64,000 nucleotides of DNA from Streptomyces griseomycini. Lineage in GTDB: Bacteria; Actinomycetota; Actinomycetes; Streptomycetales; Streptomycetaceae. Made by a program: the position numbers and the translations under genes. The stretch spans positions 124,001-188,000 of the forward strand of contig NZ_JACHJI010000005.1 in the NCBI RefSeq assembly GCF_014203535.1. Reading direction: 5' to 3'. The notes beneath the pieces are model-generated. The model worked only from the letters and a program-made list of their open reading frames with translations, had not been told where the DNA came from and made no database searches. Shown here piece by piece: positions 1 through 8,287 of the stretch. Numbering within the stretch: position 1 is the stretch's first letter; every line of letters begins with the position of its first letter.

Positions 1-145
1 CCCTGGGCAGCATGCCCCGTTGCAGGGCGATGGCCAGCTCGACCCGGGAGCGTTGCACCTCCGCCTGCGCGCGCGCCTGCGCCGTCAGCGTCCGGAGCCT
101 GGCCAGCAGCTCGTCGCCGTCGTCCGTGGAACCGGTACGGGACAT
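1..145 (-). CDS. SpoIIE-family serine phosphatase (N-terminal fragment, runs off left edge)
   Basis: Only the first 48 codons are in the window. The protein starts MSRTGSTDDGDELLARLRTL and reaches RVELAIALQRGMLP. The motif LA-ALQR-xLLP is the usual lead-in to the PP2C/SpoIIE phosphatase domain in Streptomyces regulators, where it follows a short coiled-coil-like segment rich in Glu, Arg and Ala. The start is an ATG preceded by a GGTGAG ribosome-binding site. The gene is divergent from the next one. The catalytic domain itself is not visible, so the family call rests on this lead-in motif alone. Confidence 0.6.
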   Translation of the reverse strand, partial: MSRTGSTDDGDELLARLRTLTAQARAQAEVQRSRVELAIALQRGMLPR

Positions 146-231
146 GGATCACTCACCCGGGCGAGGAGACCCGCGCGGAAGTCGCCCTCGGAACAAAACG
201 CCCATATATATGCAAAGGGATGATAGCCGTA

Positions 232-258
232 AGTGATGAGACCGGGCCAGTCATCACT
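232..258. repeat. 8-bp perfect inverted repeat in a divergent promoter region
   Basis: AGTGATGA (232-239) and TCATCACT (251-258) are perfect complements separated by 11 nt. The repeat sits about one turn upstream of the -10-like element of the downstream gene, where an operator or -35-region binding site would be expected. It could also form a small hairpin. The protein that would bind it is unknown. Confidence 0.5.
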
Positions 259-277
259 CGCGACCGTCGAACACGCC

Positions 278-283
278 TAGGCT
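278..283 (+). promoter_or_regulatory. -10 element TAGGCT of a probable leaderless transcript
   Basis: TAGGCT lies six nucleotides before the ATG at 290, and there is no Shine-Dalgarno sequence. This spacing puts the transcription start at or next to the A of the ATG, as in leaderless Streptomyces mRNAs. No clear -35 hexamer is present. Confidence 0.45.
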
Positions 284-289
284 GTGCGC

Positions 290-640
290 ATGGAGCAGCG
301 CGAGATCATGCAGCGGGGCGTCGGCATCCTCACCGAGGCCCTCGAGATGCGGCGGCGGCTGAGGGAGGACCCGGACGCCGACGTGACCAGGAACGGGGCG
401 GTCGCCGCGCTCCTGGAGGAGATGCTGCCGCACATCCAGCTGCCGGCCGACGCGAGCGCCCGTGAGGTGGCGGGCATCGTCACCGAGAAGCTGGGCCCCG
501 CCATCGTGCAGATCGCCTCCGCCCTGACCTTCGCCTTCGTGCAGCTCGCCGAGGTCCACGACGAGGGCCGCACCGACGTGTCGTCCGCCGACGTCCTGCG
601 CTCCATCTCCCTGCACTACGAGACGGGCACGGAGCGGTAG
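290..640 (+). CDS. Small conserved hypothetical protein
   Basis: A 116-residue soluble protein, MEQREIMQRGVGILTEALEM onward, with no membrane segment and no motif I can name. It reads as mainly helical, with Glu/Arg-rich amphipathic stretches and a hydrophobic middle (QIASALTFAFVQLAEV). An in-frame GTG six nt upstream is possible, but the -10 element TAGGCT placed six nt before the ATG favours a leaderless start at 290. It stands alone, divergent from the phosphatase gene. Confidence 0.7.
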   Translation: MEQREIMQRGVGILTEALEMRRRLREDPDADVTRNGAVAALLEEMLPHIQLPADASAREVAGIVTEKLGPAIVQIASALTFAFVQLAEVHDEGRTDVSSADVLRSISLHYETGTER

Positions 641-842
641 TCCCGGTGCTCCGGGCGGGGCCGTCCCGCCGTTCGTCTGCCGTGGACGGGTGCGGGCCGG
701 GGAGTGCCCGGGCGGTTCACCCGCGTCCCCGTGACCCCGTGCCGCACTCGGGTGAACCCCGAGCCGCGGCGCACGGGGACGGAACCGGTCGCGGCCGGAA
801 TCCGGGAGGCGGAGGCGCCGGGCGCGGATGACGCCCGCGCTC

Positions 843-871
843 TTGACGCCGTACGCGCCAGTAGCGATTCT
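843..871 (+). promoter_or_regulatory. Possible housekeeping-type promoter
   Basis: TTGACG (843-848) and GATTCT (866-871) are 17 nt apart, about 55 nt before the start of the secreted hydrolase gene. The -35 is good and the -10 is only fair. Confidence 0.35.
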
Positions 872-925
872 CTGCCCATATCTTGCACCGGCCATGACAA
901 CTCCGTCGCCGGAGGGACGTGCGCA

Positions 926-2977
926 ATGACCACGGATCACGGACGGCGCCGCGTCGCCGTCGTATCGCTGCTCCTCCTCGTGCTGGCCGCGGCCTTCGGT
1001 CCCACGCCCAGTTCCGCGGCCGACGGCGACTGGTGGGAGCCGGCCGCGCGGCCCGCACCGGACTCCCGGATCGGCGTCACCGGCGAGCCGTTCAAGGGCA
1101 CGGACGCCGACGGCGAGGTGCGCGGGTTCGTCGACGCGCACAACCACGTCATGTCCAACGAGGCCTTCGGCGGCCGGCTCATCTGCGGCAAGCCGTTCTC
1201 GGAGAAGGGCATCGCCGACGCGCTCGAGGACTGCCCCGAGCACTACCCCGACGGATCGCTGGCGATCTTCGACTTCATCACCAACGGCGGTGACGGCAGG
1301 CACGATCCGGTCGGCTGGCCCACGTTCGCGGACTGGCCCGCGCACGACTCCCTGACCCACCAGCAGAACTACTACGCCTGGATCGAGCGCGCCTGGCGCG
1401 GCGGACAGCGCGTACTGGTGAACGACCTCGTCACCAACGGCGTGATCTGCTCCGTGTACTTCTTCAAGGACCGCGGCTGCGACGAGATGACGTCCATCCG
1501 GCTGCAGGCGAGGCTGACGTACGACATGCAGGCCTACATCGACGGGATGTACGGCGGCCCGGGCAAGGGCTGGTTCCGGATCGTCACCGACAGCGCGCAG
1601 GCCCGGGACGTCGTCGAGCAGGGCAAGCTCGCGGTCGTCCTCGGGGTCGAGACCTCGGAGCCGTTCGGGTGCAAGCAGATCCTGGACGTCCCGCAGTGCG
1701 ACAAGGCCGACATCGACGCCGGCCTGGACGAGTTGTACGCGCTGGGCGTGCGCAGCATGTTCCTGTGCCACAAGTTCGACAACGCGCTGTGCGGGGTCCG
1801 CTTCGACGAGGGCGCGCTCGGCACCGCGATCAACGTCGGGCAGTTCCTGTCGACCGGCACCTTCTGGAGGACGGAGCGGTGCACCGGCCCCCAGCACGAC
1901 AACCCCGTCGGCCTGGCCGCCGCGCCGGAGGCCGAGAGGAGGCTCCCGGCGGGCGTGGAGGTCCCGTCGTACGACGAGGACGCCCGGTGCAACGTCCGCG
2001 GGCTCACCGAACTCGGCGAGTACGTCGTGCGCGGCATGATGGAACGCAACATGATGCTCGAGATCGACCACATGAGCGTCAAGGCCACCGGCCGGGTGCT
2101 GGACATCTTCGAGGCCGCGTCGTACCCCGGTGTCCTCTCCTCGCACAGCTGGATGGACCTGGACTGGACCGAGCGGGTCTACGGCCTCGGCGGGTTCGTC
2201 GCCCAGTACATGCACGGCTCGGAGGGCTTCATCGCCGAGGCGGAGCGCACCGAGGCACTGCGCGACGAGTACGGAGTGGGCTACGGCTACGGCACGGACA
2301 TGAACGGCGTCGGCGGCTGGCCGGCCCCGCGCGGCGCGGACGCCCCGAACCCCGTCACGTACCCCTTCCGCAGTGTCGACGGCGGGTCCGTCCTCGACCG
2401 GCAGACCACCGGCGAACGCACCTGGGACCTGAACACCGACGGCGCCGCGCACTACGGCCTCGTCCCCGACTGGATCGAGGACATCCGGCGCGTGGGCGGG
2501 CAGGAGGTGGTGGACGACCTCTTCCGGGGTGCCGAGTCCTACCTCGACACCTGGGGGGCCTCCGAGCGGCACCGGGCAGGCGTGAACCTCGCCGAGGGCG
2601 CTGCGGCCACGGCCAGTTCGACGGAGTGGAACCCGTTCACCGGCTACGCGCCCGGCAGGGCCGTGGACGGCGACCGGGGCACCCGCTGGGCCAGCGACTG
2701 GAGCGACGACCAGTGGCTCCGCGTCGACCTCGGCGCCACCCACCGGGTCGGGCGGGTCACCCTGGACTGGGAGCGCGCGTACGGGACGTCGTACCGCATC
2801 GAGCTGTCCGTCGACGGCACGGGCTGGCGCACCGTCTGGTCCACCACCGCCGGCGACGGCGGCCTGGACACGGCCGTGTTCACCCCCTCACCGGCCCGCC
2901 ACCTCCGCGTCCGGTTCCTGGACCGGGGTACCGAATGGGGCTACTCGCTCCACGAGGTCGGCGTCCACGGACGGTGA
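926..2977 (+). CDS. Secreted M19/amidohydrolase-like hydrolase with C-terminal F5/8 (discoidin) domain
   Basis: 683 residues. The ATG at 926 follows a GGAGGG ribosome-binding site and starts a clear signal peptide: basic MTTDHGRRR, then a VVSLLLLVLAAAF core and an A-A cleavage region near residue 35. A metal-site motif DAHNH lies near residue 71. Later motifs MLEIDHMSVKATG and GVLSSHSWMD resemble the conserved histidine regions of membrane dipeptidases (peptidase M19) in the amidohydrolase superfamily. From about residue 555, NLAEGAAATASSTEW through DLGATHRVGRVTLDW to the C-terminus is a typical discoidin carbohydrate-binding fold. Substrate is unknown; a cell-wall or extracellular peptide/glycan role is inferred. 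Its 3' end overlaps the convergent glpD gene by 37 bp. Confidence 0.75.
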   Translation: MTTDHGRRRVAVVSLLLLVLAAAFGPTPSSAADGDWWEPAARPAPDSRIGVTGEPFKGTDADGEVRGFVDAHNHVMSNEAFGGRLICGKPFSEKGIADALEDCPEHYPDGSLAIFDFITNGGDGRHDPVGWPTFADWPAHDSLTHQQNYYAWIERAWRGGQRVLVNDLVTNGVICSVYFFKDRGCDEMTSIRLQARLTYDMQAYIDGMYGGPGKGWFRIVTDSAQARDVVEQGKLAVVLGVETSEPFGCKQILDVPQCDKADIDAGLDELYALGVRSMFLCHKFDNALCGVRFDEGALGTAINVGQFLSTGTFWRTERCTGPQHDNPVGLAAAPEAERRLPAGVEVPSYDEDARCNVRGLTELGEYVVRGMMERNMMLEIDHMSVKATGRVLDIFEAASYPGVLSSHSWMDLDWTERVYGLGGFVAQYMHGSEGFIAEAERTEALRDEYGVGYGYGTDMNGVGGWPAPRGADAPNPVTYPFRSVDGGSVLDRQTTGERTWDLNTDGAAHYGLVPDWIEDIRRVGGQEVVDDLFRGAESYLDTWGASERHRAGVNLAEGAAATASSTEWNPFTGYAPGRAVDGDRGTRWASDWSDDQWLRVDLGATHRVGRVTLDWERAYGTSYRIELSVDGTGWRTVWSTTAGDGGLDTAVFTPSPARHLRVRFLDRGTEWGYSLHEVGVHGR

Positions 2978-4566
2978 CCGGGCGCTCGACCGTCCTGTGC
3001 CGACTCCCCGTCCAGGAGCGCGCGCACCGCGTCCAGGGCCCCGGTCCGGTCGGCGGGGACGAGCCCGATGCGGGTGCGGCGGTCGAGGACGTCCTCCTCG
3101 TCGAGCGCCCCCTCGTGGCGCAGGGCCCAGAGCAGTTCGGCGCCGGTGACCGGATACCCGGGCAGCACCGGCTCGTCGAGGCGGGGATCGCCCGCGCCGA
3201 GCGCCCGGACGGCCGGGGCCTCGGTGCCGTAGAGCCGCACGAGCCGACGCGGTGCGGGCAGACCGGCGAGGACGTGCGGCGCTGCGGCGCCCACCAGGGG
3301 CAGGGACGTGGTGGGGGACGGCCCGGCCGTCAGCCCGCGGACGCGGACGGCGGTGTCGACGGCGTCCTCGGCCATGCGCCGGTACGTGGTGAGCTTGCCG
3401 CCGACGACGGTGATGACGCCCTCGGACGAGGTGAGCACCGCGTGCCGGCGTGAGAGGTCGGCGGTCCTCGGAGCCGCGTCCGGGTTCCCCGCCGTGGTGT
3501 CGAGCAGGGGGCGCAGACCGGCGAAGGCACCGACCACGTCGGCACGGTGGACCGGGACGTGCAGGACGGAGCAGAGGACGTCGAGGAGGAACCCGATGTC
3601 CGTCTCCGGTGCCTGGGGCACGTCGGGGACGTCGCCGTCCACGGGTTCGTCGGTGAGGCCGACGTAGACCCGGCCGTCGTCCTGGGGGAGGACGAGGACG
3701 AAGCGGTTGCTCTCCCCGGGGACCGGGATGTGCAGGCCCGCGGTCAGGGGGCCGAGGCTCTCGGGACGCAGGACGAGATGGGTGCCGCGGGAGGGCCGTA
3801 TCCGGACGCCGTCGACGAGGGCGCCCGCCCAGACACCGGACGCGTTGATCACCGCGCGGGCGCGGATCTCGCCCTCCTCGCCGGTGAGTTCGTCACGGAC
3901 CCGGGCCCCCGTCGAGGTCAGCTCCAGGGCTCTGACCCGGGTGAGGATCCGCGCTCCGCGCGCGGCGGCCGTCCGGGCGAGGGCGGTCACCAGGCGGGCG
4001 TCGTCGGTGAGCCGGCCGTCCCAGGACAGCAGACCGCCGCGCAGTCCGTCGCACCGCAGGGCGGGGGCGAGGTGGCGGGTCTCGACCGTGGAGAGCCGGC
4101 GCGGCGGGGGCAGGGTGGCCCGGGCCGTGCGGGCGGCGAGCCGCAGCGTGTCGCCGGCCCGGAGGCCGGCCCGCGCCAGGGCGGCCTGGCCGCGGGAGAC
4201 CAGCGGGGTGAGGGGCAGCACGAACGGCTGTGCCTGTACGAGGTGGGGGGCGGTGCGCTCCATCAGCACCCCGCGTTCGACCGCGCTCTCGTGGGCGACG
4301 TCGAGCCGCCCGGAGGCGAGATAGCGCAGCCCGCCGTGGATGAGCTTGCTGCTGAAGCGGGAGGTGCCGAAGGCCAGGTCGTGGGCGTCGACGGCGACCA
4401 CGCTGAGCCCGCGGGCGGCGGCGTCCAGCGCGGCCCCCGCGCCGGTGGCGCCGAGGCCGACGACCAGCACGTCGACGACGGGACCGCCCACGGAGTCGGT
4501 CAGTTCACGCGCGCGCCGGGCGGCGGACAGGGAGGAGGCGGATGCGGGGGCGCCGGGGGGGTTCAT
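2941..4566 (-). CDS. glpD: Glycerol-3-phosphate dehydrogenase, FAD-dependent
   Basis: 541 residues. It oxidises sn-glycerol 3-phosphate to dihydroxyacetone phosphate at the membrane, passing electrons to quinone. The N-terminal FAD site VVGLGATGAGAALDAAARG (about residues 35-55) is followed by the family signature FGTSRFSSKLIHGGLRYL. The C-terminal part carries VVGGKLTTYRRMAEDAV, also typical. Its ATG overlaps the stop of the upstream TetR gene (ATGA), so the two are translationally coupled. It is not next to glpF or glpK, the usual partners. Instead it faces a divergent alkyl-DHAP-synthase-like gene, suggesting it supplies DHAP for lipid synthesis. Confidence 0.9.
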   Translation of the reverse strand: MNPPGAPASASSLSAARRARELTDSVGGPVVDVLVVGLGATGAGAALDAAARGLSVVAVDAHDLAFGTSRFSSKLIHGGLRYLASGRLDVAHESAVERGVLMERTAPHLVQAQPFVLPLTPLVSRGQAALARAGLRAGDTLRLAARTARATLPPPRRLSTVETRHLAPALRCDGLRGGLLSWDGRLTDDARLVTALARTAAARGARILTRVRALELTSTGARVRDELTGEEGEIRARAVINASGVWAGALVDGVRIRPSRGTHLVLRPESLGPLTAGLHIPVPGESNRFVLVLPQDDGRVYVGLTDEPVDGDVPDVPQAPETDIGFLLDVLCSVLHVPVHRADVVGAFAGLRPLLDTTAGNPDAAPRTADLSRRHAVLTSSEGVITVVGGKLTTYRRMAEDAVDTAVRVRGLTAGPSPTTSLPLVGAAAPHVLAGLPAPRRLVRLYGTEAPAVRALGAGDPRLDEPVLPGYPVTGAELLWALRHEGALDEEDVLDRRTRIGLVPADRTGALDAVRALLDGESAQDGRAPGHRPWTPTSWSE

Positions 4567-5171
4567 GGCGTGAGGGTCCTCTCCAGGATGCCGCGCAGTT
4601 CGCCGAGGAAGGCCTCGGTGGCGAGTTCGGGGTCGTCCTCGTCGGTCATGGTGCGCAGGGACAGGGTGAAGGACTGCACGACCAGCAGCACGGACCGGGC
4701 CTGCCGCTCCGGGTGGGCGGCGCGCACCGAGCCGTCGGCGTGCCCCTCGCGCAGGGAGCCGGCCAGCAGCTCCAGCAGGGCCTCCTGGCTCGCCCCCCGA
4801 CGGTCCAGCACATAGGGCAGGAGCAGTTCGGGGTCCACGTCGAGGATCTTCCGGAAGAGCGGATGGGCGCCGAAGGCGCGCACCGCCGCCACCAGCCCTT
4901 CGGTGAGCACCTCACGCGTGGGCACCCCCGGTCCGCGCTCGGGGATCGCCCCGGTGGCGACCGCGATCCACTCCCGGGTCATCAGGTCGCCGACCAGCGA
5001 CCGCACATCGGGCCACCGCCGGTACAGCGTCATCCGGGAGACCCCGGCACGGCGGGCCACGTCGGTGAGCGTGGTGCGGCGGACCCCCACGGCCAGGACG
5101 CAGTCCCGCACCGCGTCGAGCACCGCGTCGTTGTCCGAACCGCCGGAAGCGTTGTGACGAATAGGCGTCAT
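4563..5171 (-). CDS. TetR-family transcriptional regulator
   Basis: 202 residues. An N-terminal helix-turn-helix (about residues 20-65) contains TTLTDVARRAGVSRMTLYRR, the classic TetR DNA-binding motif. The C-terminal ligand-binding part is helical and unremarkable. ATG at 5171 was chosen because a -10-like TACACT sits just upstream and the HTH is then at the normal distance. It is co-transcribed and coupled to glpD and divergent from the flavoenzyme at 5245, so it probably controls both units through the repeats in the 73-bp gap. Confidence 0.88.
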   Translation of the reverse strand: MTPIRHNASGGSDNDAVLDAVRDCVLAVGVRRTTLTDVARRAGVSRMTLYRRWPDVRSLVGDLMTREWIAVATGAIPERGPGVPTREVLTEGLVAAVRAFGAHPLFRKILDVDPELLLPYVLDRRGASQEALLELLAGSLREGHADGSVRAAHPERQARSVLLVVQSFTLSLRTMTDEDDPELATEAFLGELRGILERTLTP

Positions 5172-5186
5172 GTGTAACAGTGTAAC
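5172..5186. promoter_or_regulatory. Candidate TetR operator: tandem GTGTAAC repeats
   Basis: GTGTAAC occurs at 5172-5178 and again at 5180-5186, directly before the TetR start codon and overlapping a -10-like TACACT on the minus strand (5184 down to 5179). A repeat placed over the repressor's own promoter and next to the divergent promoter is the expected place for an autoregulatory operator. The half-sites are direct rather than inverted, which is unusual for TetR. Confidence 0.5.
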
Positions 5187-5244
5187 GCCATGTGAGGCCG
5201 TCCGGCGACGGCATCGCTCATCCCGACCTGTGAGGACGACAGTC

Positions 5245-6837
5245 ATGGACATGCTGTGGAGCGGCTGGGGCGACCCGGCCAAGGCGACGCCGCTGCCCGA
5301 CACGGTGATCGGGCTGTTGCGCGATCTGCTCGGCGTGAAGCCGCGCGAGGCCGGGCCCGTCGCCCTCGAGGACATGGCCGTCCCCGGGAGCCCCCTGGCA
5401 CCGGACGCGCGCCGCGCCCTGATCGCGGCCCTGGGCGACGAGGCCCATGTGCGCACGGACGCGGAGACCCGCGTCCGGCACACGCGCGGCAAGTCCACCC
5501 CCGACCTGCTGCGCATCCGCGAGGGCGACGTCGCCGCGATCCCCGCGGCCGTCCTCCTGCCCTCGGACCACGACGAGGTGCTCGCCGTCCTGCGGGTGTG
5601 CGCCGAACACGGCCTGCCGCTGGTGCCGTTCGGCGGCGGCACCTCCGTGGTCGGAGGCCTCGCCCCCGAACCGCGCGGCGCCTTCCTCGCCCTTGACCTC
5701 CGGCGCATGGACGGCCTGCTCGACCTCGACCCCGTCTCCCGCACCGCCACCCTGCAGCCCGGCCTCCGCGCCCCGCAGGCCGAGGCGCTGCTCGCCGCAC
5801 ACGGCTTCACCCTCGGCCACTTCCCCCAGTCCTACGAGTGGGCCACCATCGGAGGCTTCGCCGCCACCCGCTCCAGCGGCCAGGCGTCCGCCGGCTACGG
5901 CCGGTTCGACGAGATGGTGCTCTCCCTCACCCTCGCCACCCCCGAGGGCACCCTCGACACCGGCCGCGCCCCCCGCTCGGCGGCCGGACCCGACCTGCGT
6001 CAGCTCGTCCTCGGATCGGAGGGCGCGTTCGGCGTCATCACCTCCGTGACCGTCCGCGTCCGTCCCGTCCCGCAGACCGCCGTCTACGAAGGCTGGCACT
6101 TCCCCTCGTTCGAGCAGGGGGCCGCCGCGCTGCGCCGGATCGCCCAGGACGGACCGCGGCCCACCGTGCTGCGCCTGTCCGACGAGACCGAGACCCTGGT
6201 CGGCCTGGCGAACCCGCAGGCCATCGGCTCCGACGCACGGCAGGCCGCCGGCTGCACGGCCGTCGCCGGTTACGAGGGCACGGACGAGGACACGCGCTAC
6301 CGCAGGGAGCGCGCCGCCGCCGTCCTGCGCGCGTGCGGCGGCACGCCCCTGGGCGAGGAGCCGGGCCGGCGCTGGGTGCACGGCCGCTACTCGGCCCCGT
6401 ACCTGCGCGACGCGCTCCTCGACGCCGGGGCGTTCGCGGAGACGCTGGAGACGGCGACGTTCTGGTCCCGCGTCCCCGGGCTGTACGCCTCCGTCCGCGA
6501 CGCGCTCACCGCGACGCTCACCGAGGCCGGCACCCCGCCGCTGGTCATGTGCCACATCTCCCACGTCTACGAGAACGGCGCCTCGCTGTACTTCACCGTG
6601 GTCTCGGCCCAGGGCGAGGACCCCGTGGCGCACTGGACCCGCGCCAAGCACGCCGCCAACGAGGCGATCCTCGCCGCCGGCGGCACGATCAGCCACCACC
6701 ACGGGGTCGGCACCGACCACCGGGACTGGTACGTCCGCGAGGCGGGCCCGCTGGGCGTCGACGCCCTGCGCGCCGTGAAGCGGCGGCTGGACCCGGCGGG
6801 ACTGCTCAACCCCGGCGTCCTCCTGCCCGCCGACTGA
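5245..6837 (+). CDS. FAD-binding oxidase, alkyl-dihydroxyacetonephosphate synthase-like
   Basis: 530 residues. Alkyl-DHAP synthase exchanges the acyl chain of acyl-DHAP for a fatty alcohol, forming the ether bond of ether lipids. The N-terminal p-cresol-methylhydroxylase-type FAD domain shows PFGGGTSVVGGL and TLQPGLRAPQAEALLAAHG, then PQSYEWATIGGFAATRSSGQ, all as in the family. The C-terminal part has ENGASLYFTVV and the diagnostic HHHGVG with a triple histidine, which is catalytic in eukaryotic AGPS. ATG at 5245 follows a GAGGACG site. It is followed after 63 bp by a lipid kinase and divergent from TetR-glpD. A generic FAD-linked oxidase is the alternative; the HHH motif makes AGPS-like more likely. 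Confidence 0.85.
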   Translation: MDMLWSGWGDPAKATPLPDTVIGLLRDLLGVKPREAGPVALEDMAVPGSPLAPDARRALIAALGDEAHVRTDAETRVRHTRGKSTPDLLRIREGDVAAIPAAVLLPSDHDEVLAVLRVCAEHGLPLVPFGGGTSVVGGLAPEPRGAFLALDLRRMDGLLDLDPVSRTATLQPGLRAPQAEALLAAHGFTLGHFPQSYEWATIGGFAATRSSGQASAGYGRFDEMVLSLTLATPEGTLDTGRAPRSAAGPDLRQLVLGSEGAFGVITSVTVRVRPVPQTAVYEGWHFPSFEQGAAALRRIAQDGPRPTVLRLSDETETLVGLANPQAIGSDARQAAGCTAVAGYEGTDEDTRYRRERAAAVLRACGGTPLGEEPGRRWVHGRYSAPYLRDALLDAGAFAETLETATFWSRVPGLYASVRDALTATLTEAGTPPLVMCHISHVYENGASLYFTVVSAQGEDPVAHWTRAKHAANEAILAAGGTISHHHGVGTDHRDWYVREAGPLGVDALRAVKRRLDPAGLLNPGVLLPAD

Positions 6838-6900
6838 TCCGGAACCCCCTCAGGCCACCCGCCCGTCCCCATCCCGTCGGCCCGCCCCGGAGGCATCCCG

Positions 6901-7782
6901 ATGCGACAGTTCACCGCCGTCGTCAACCCCACCGCGGGCGCGGCCACCGGAGCGGCCGCGCTGCTCGCCGTGGCCCGGCACCTCCGTGAGGAGGGCGCCG
7001 AACTGCGGACCGAGTACAGCCGCAGCCTGGCCCACGCGCGGGAACTGGCCCGCGACGCCGGGGACCGGGGGCGGATCGTCCTCGCCGTCGGCGGTGACGG
7101 CATCGCGGGCGGCGTCGGCGGCGCCCTCAGCGGAACCGGGGCGGCCCTCGGCCTCGTCCCGGCCGGCCGGGGCAACGACTTCGCCCGCGCCCTGGGACTG
7201 CCCCGGGACCCGGAGGCCCTGGCCCGCGTCCTGCTCCACGGCGAGCCGCGGCCGGTCGACACCATCGAGGTCGACTCGGCCGTCCACGACCGCACCGTCG
7301 TCCTCGGCAGCGTGTACGCCGGTGTGGACGCGCTCGCCAACCGCCACGCCAACCGGTCCAGGCTGCTGAAGGGGTCCGCGTCCTACTACGCGGGCGGTCT
7401 GCGGGCCGTCACGACCTGGCGTCCCGTCCGTTACCGGGTCACCGTCGACGGCGAGGAGCACCCCCACACCGGGTACACGGTGGTGGCCGCCAACTCCGGC
7501 TTCTACGGGTCCGGCCGCATCATCGCCCCCGACGCCCGCGTGGACGACGGCCTGCTGGACGTCGTGATGATCGAGGAGGCGCCCCGGCGGCTGTTCTTCA
7601 CCCTGATGAACGAGCTCAGGACCGGCGCACACGTCCGCCGGCCCCAGGTGCGGATCCTGCGGGGCGGCGAGATCCGCATCGAGGCCGACCGGGACGTCCC
7701 CTACGGCACCGACGGGGAGGTCGACGCGGTCCTCCCCGTCACGGTCAGGGTCCTGCCCGGAGCGCTGCGCGTCCTGTACTGA
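6901..7782 (+). CDS. Diacylglycerol-kinase-family lipid kinase (YegS/BmrU type)
   Basis: 293 residues with the DAGK catalytic fold. VVNPTAGAATG at the N-terminus is the nucleotide-loop region, AVGGDGIAGGVGGAL (about residues 62-76) is the GGDG signature, and LVPAGRGNDFARALGLP follows as expected. The C-terminal beta-sandwich contains YGSGRIIAPDARVDDGLLDVVMI. These enzymes phosphorylate diacylglycerol or related lipids at the cytoplasmic face of the membrane. Same strand and 63 bp behind the AGPS-like gene, so a shared transcript and a role on the same lipid are likely. It converges on the DoxX gene with a 7-bp gap. Confidence 0.87.
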   Translation: MRQFTAVVNPTAGAATGAAALLAVARHLREEGAELRTEYSRSLAHARELARDAGDRGRIVLAVGGDGIAGGVGGALSGTGAALGLVPAGRGNDFARALGLPRDPEALARVLLHGEPRPVDTIEVDSAVHDRTVVLGSVYAGVDALANRHANRSRLLKGSASYYAGGLRAVTTWRPVRYRVTVDGEEHPHTGYTVVAANSGFYGSGRIIAPDARVDDGLLDVVMIEEAPRRLFFTLMNELRTGAHVRRPQVRILRGGEIRIEADRDVPYGTDGEVDAVLPVTVRVLPGALRVLY

Positions 7783-7789
7783 CCGCCCG

Positions 7790-8221
7790 TCAGGCCCGGT
7801 TGCCGTCGTAGTGCCGGGCCAGCCGCGCCAGCGCCACCGCGCCCAGCAGCAGTCCGAAGTCGCGCAGCGCGACGTCGTAGTGGCCGGACAGCGTGAGCAG
7901 GTCGACGATGACGCCCGCGAGCCAGCCGGCGACCAGCCAGCCCCCGAAGCGCGGCGCGATGCCCACCACGACACCGGCCACGATCTCGATCACCCCCACC
8001 GCGTACATCGCCGACTGCGCGCTGCCCGGGACGATGCCGTCGATCCACGGTGCGAGGTAGACGGGCCAGTCCACGAGGAGGTTCGCGAACTTGTCCAGTC
8101 CGAACAGGATCGGCGCCACGGTGAAACCGGTGCGCAGGATGACGTACGCCTGGTAGCCGGGGTCGGTGAGCGCGGCCCGCCGAGGCGTGACCGGCGCTCC
8201 GCTCGTGGTTGTGGAGGCCAT
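7790..8221 (-). CDS. DoxX-family membrane protein
   Basis: 143 residues with four predicted transmembrane helices, in the DoxX-like arrangement: VILRTGFTVAPILFGLDKFA, then AMYAVGVIEIVAGVVVGIAP, GGWLVAGWLAGVIVDLL and DFGLLLGAVALARLA. ATG at 8221 is preceded by AGAAAGGTG. The family is linked to redox and sulfur stress, but no reaction is established. It is divergent from a SufR-like regulator 66 bp away, which probably controls it. Confidence 0.82.
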   Translation of the reverse strand: MASTTTSGAPVTPRRAALTDPGYQAYVILRTGFTVAPILFGLDKFANLLVDWPVYLAPWIDGIVPGSAQSAMYAVGVIEIVAGVVVGIAPRFGGWLVAGWLAGVIVDLLTLSGHYDVALRDFGLLLGAVALARLARHYDGNRA

Positions 8222-8235
8222 GGCCTGCACCTTTC

Positions 8236-8265
8236 TTCTATTGACAACTCTCATTGACGATAGAA
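8236..8265. promoter_or_regulatory. Candidate operator between DoxX and the SufR-like regulator
   Basis: TTCTAT (8236-8241) and ATAGAA (8260-8265) form a 30-bp element with inverted ends. Inside are two TTGAC copies (8241 and 8254). It is unusually AT-rich for this genome and lies in the middle of the divergent gap, where a shared regulator site would be. Confidence 0.5.
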
Positions 8266-8287
8266 GCGCGGATTCTCTCTTTAGTCA

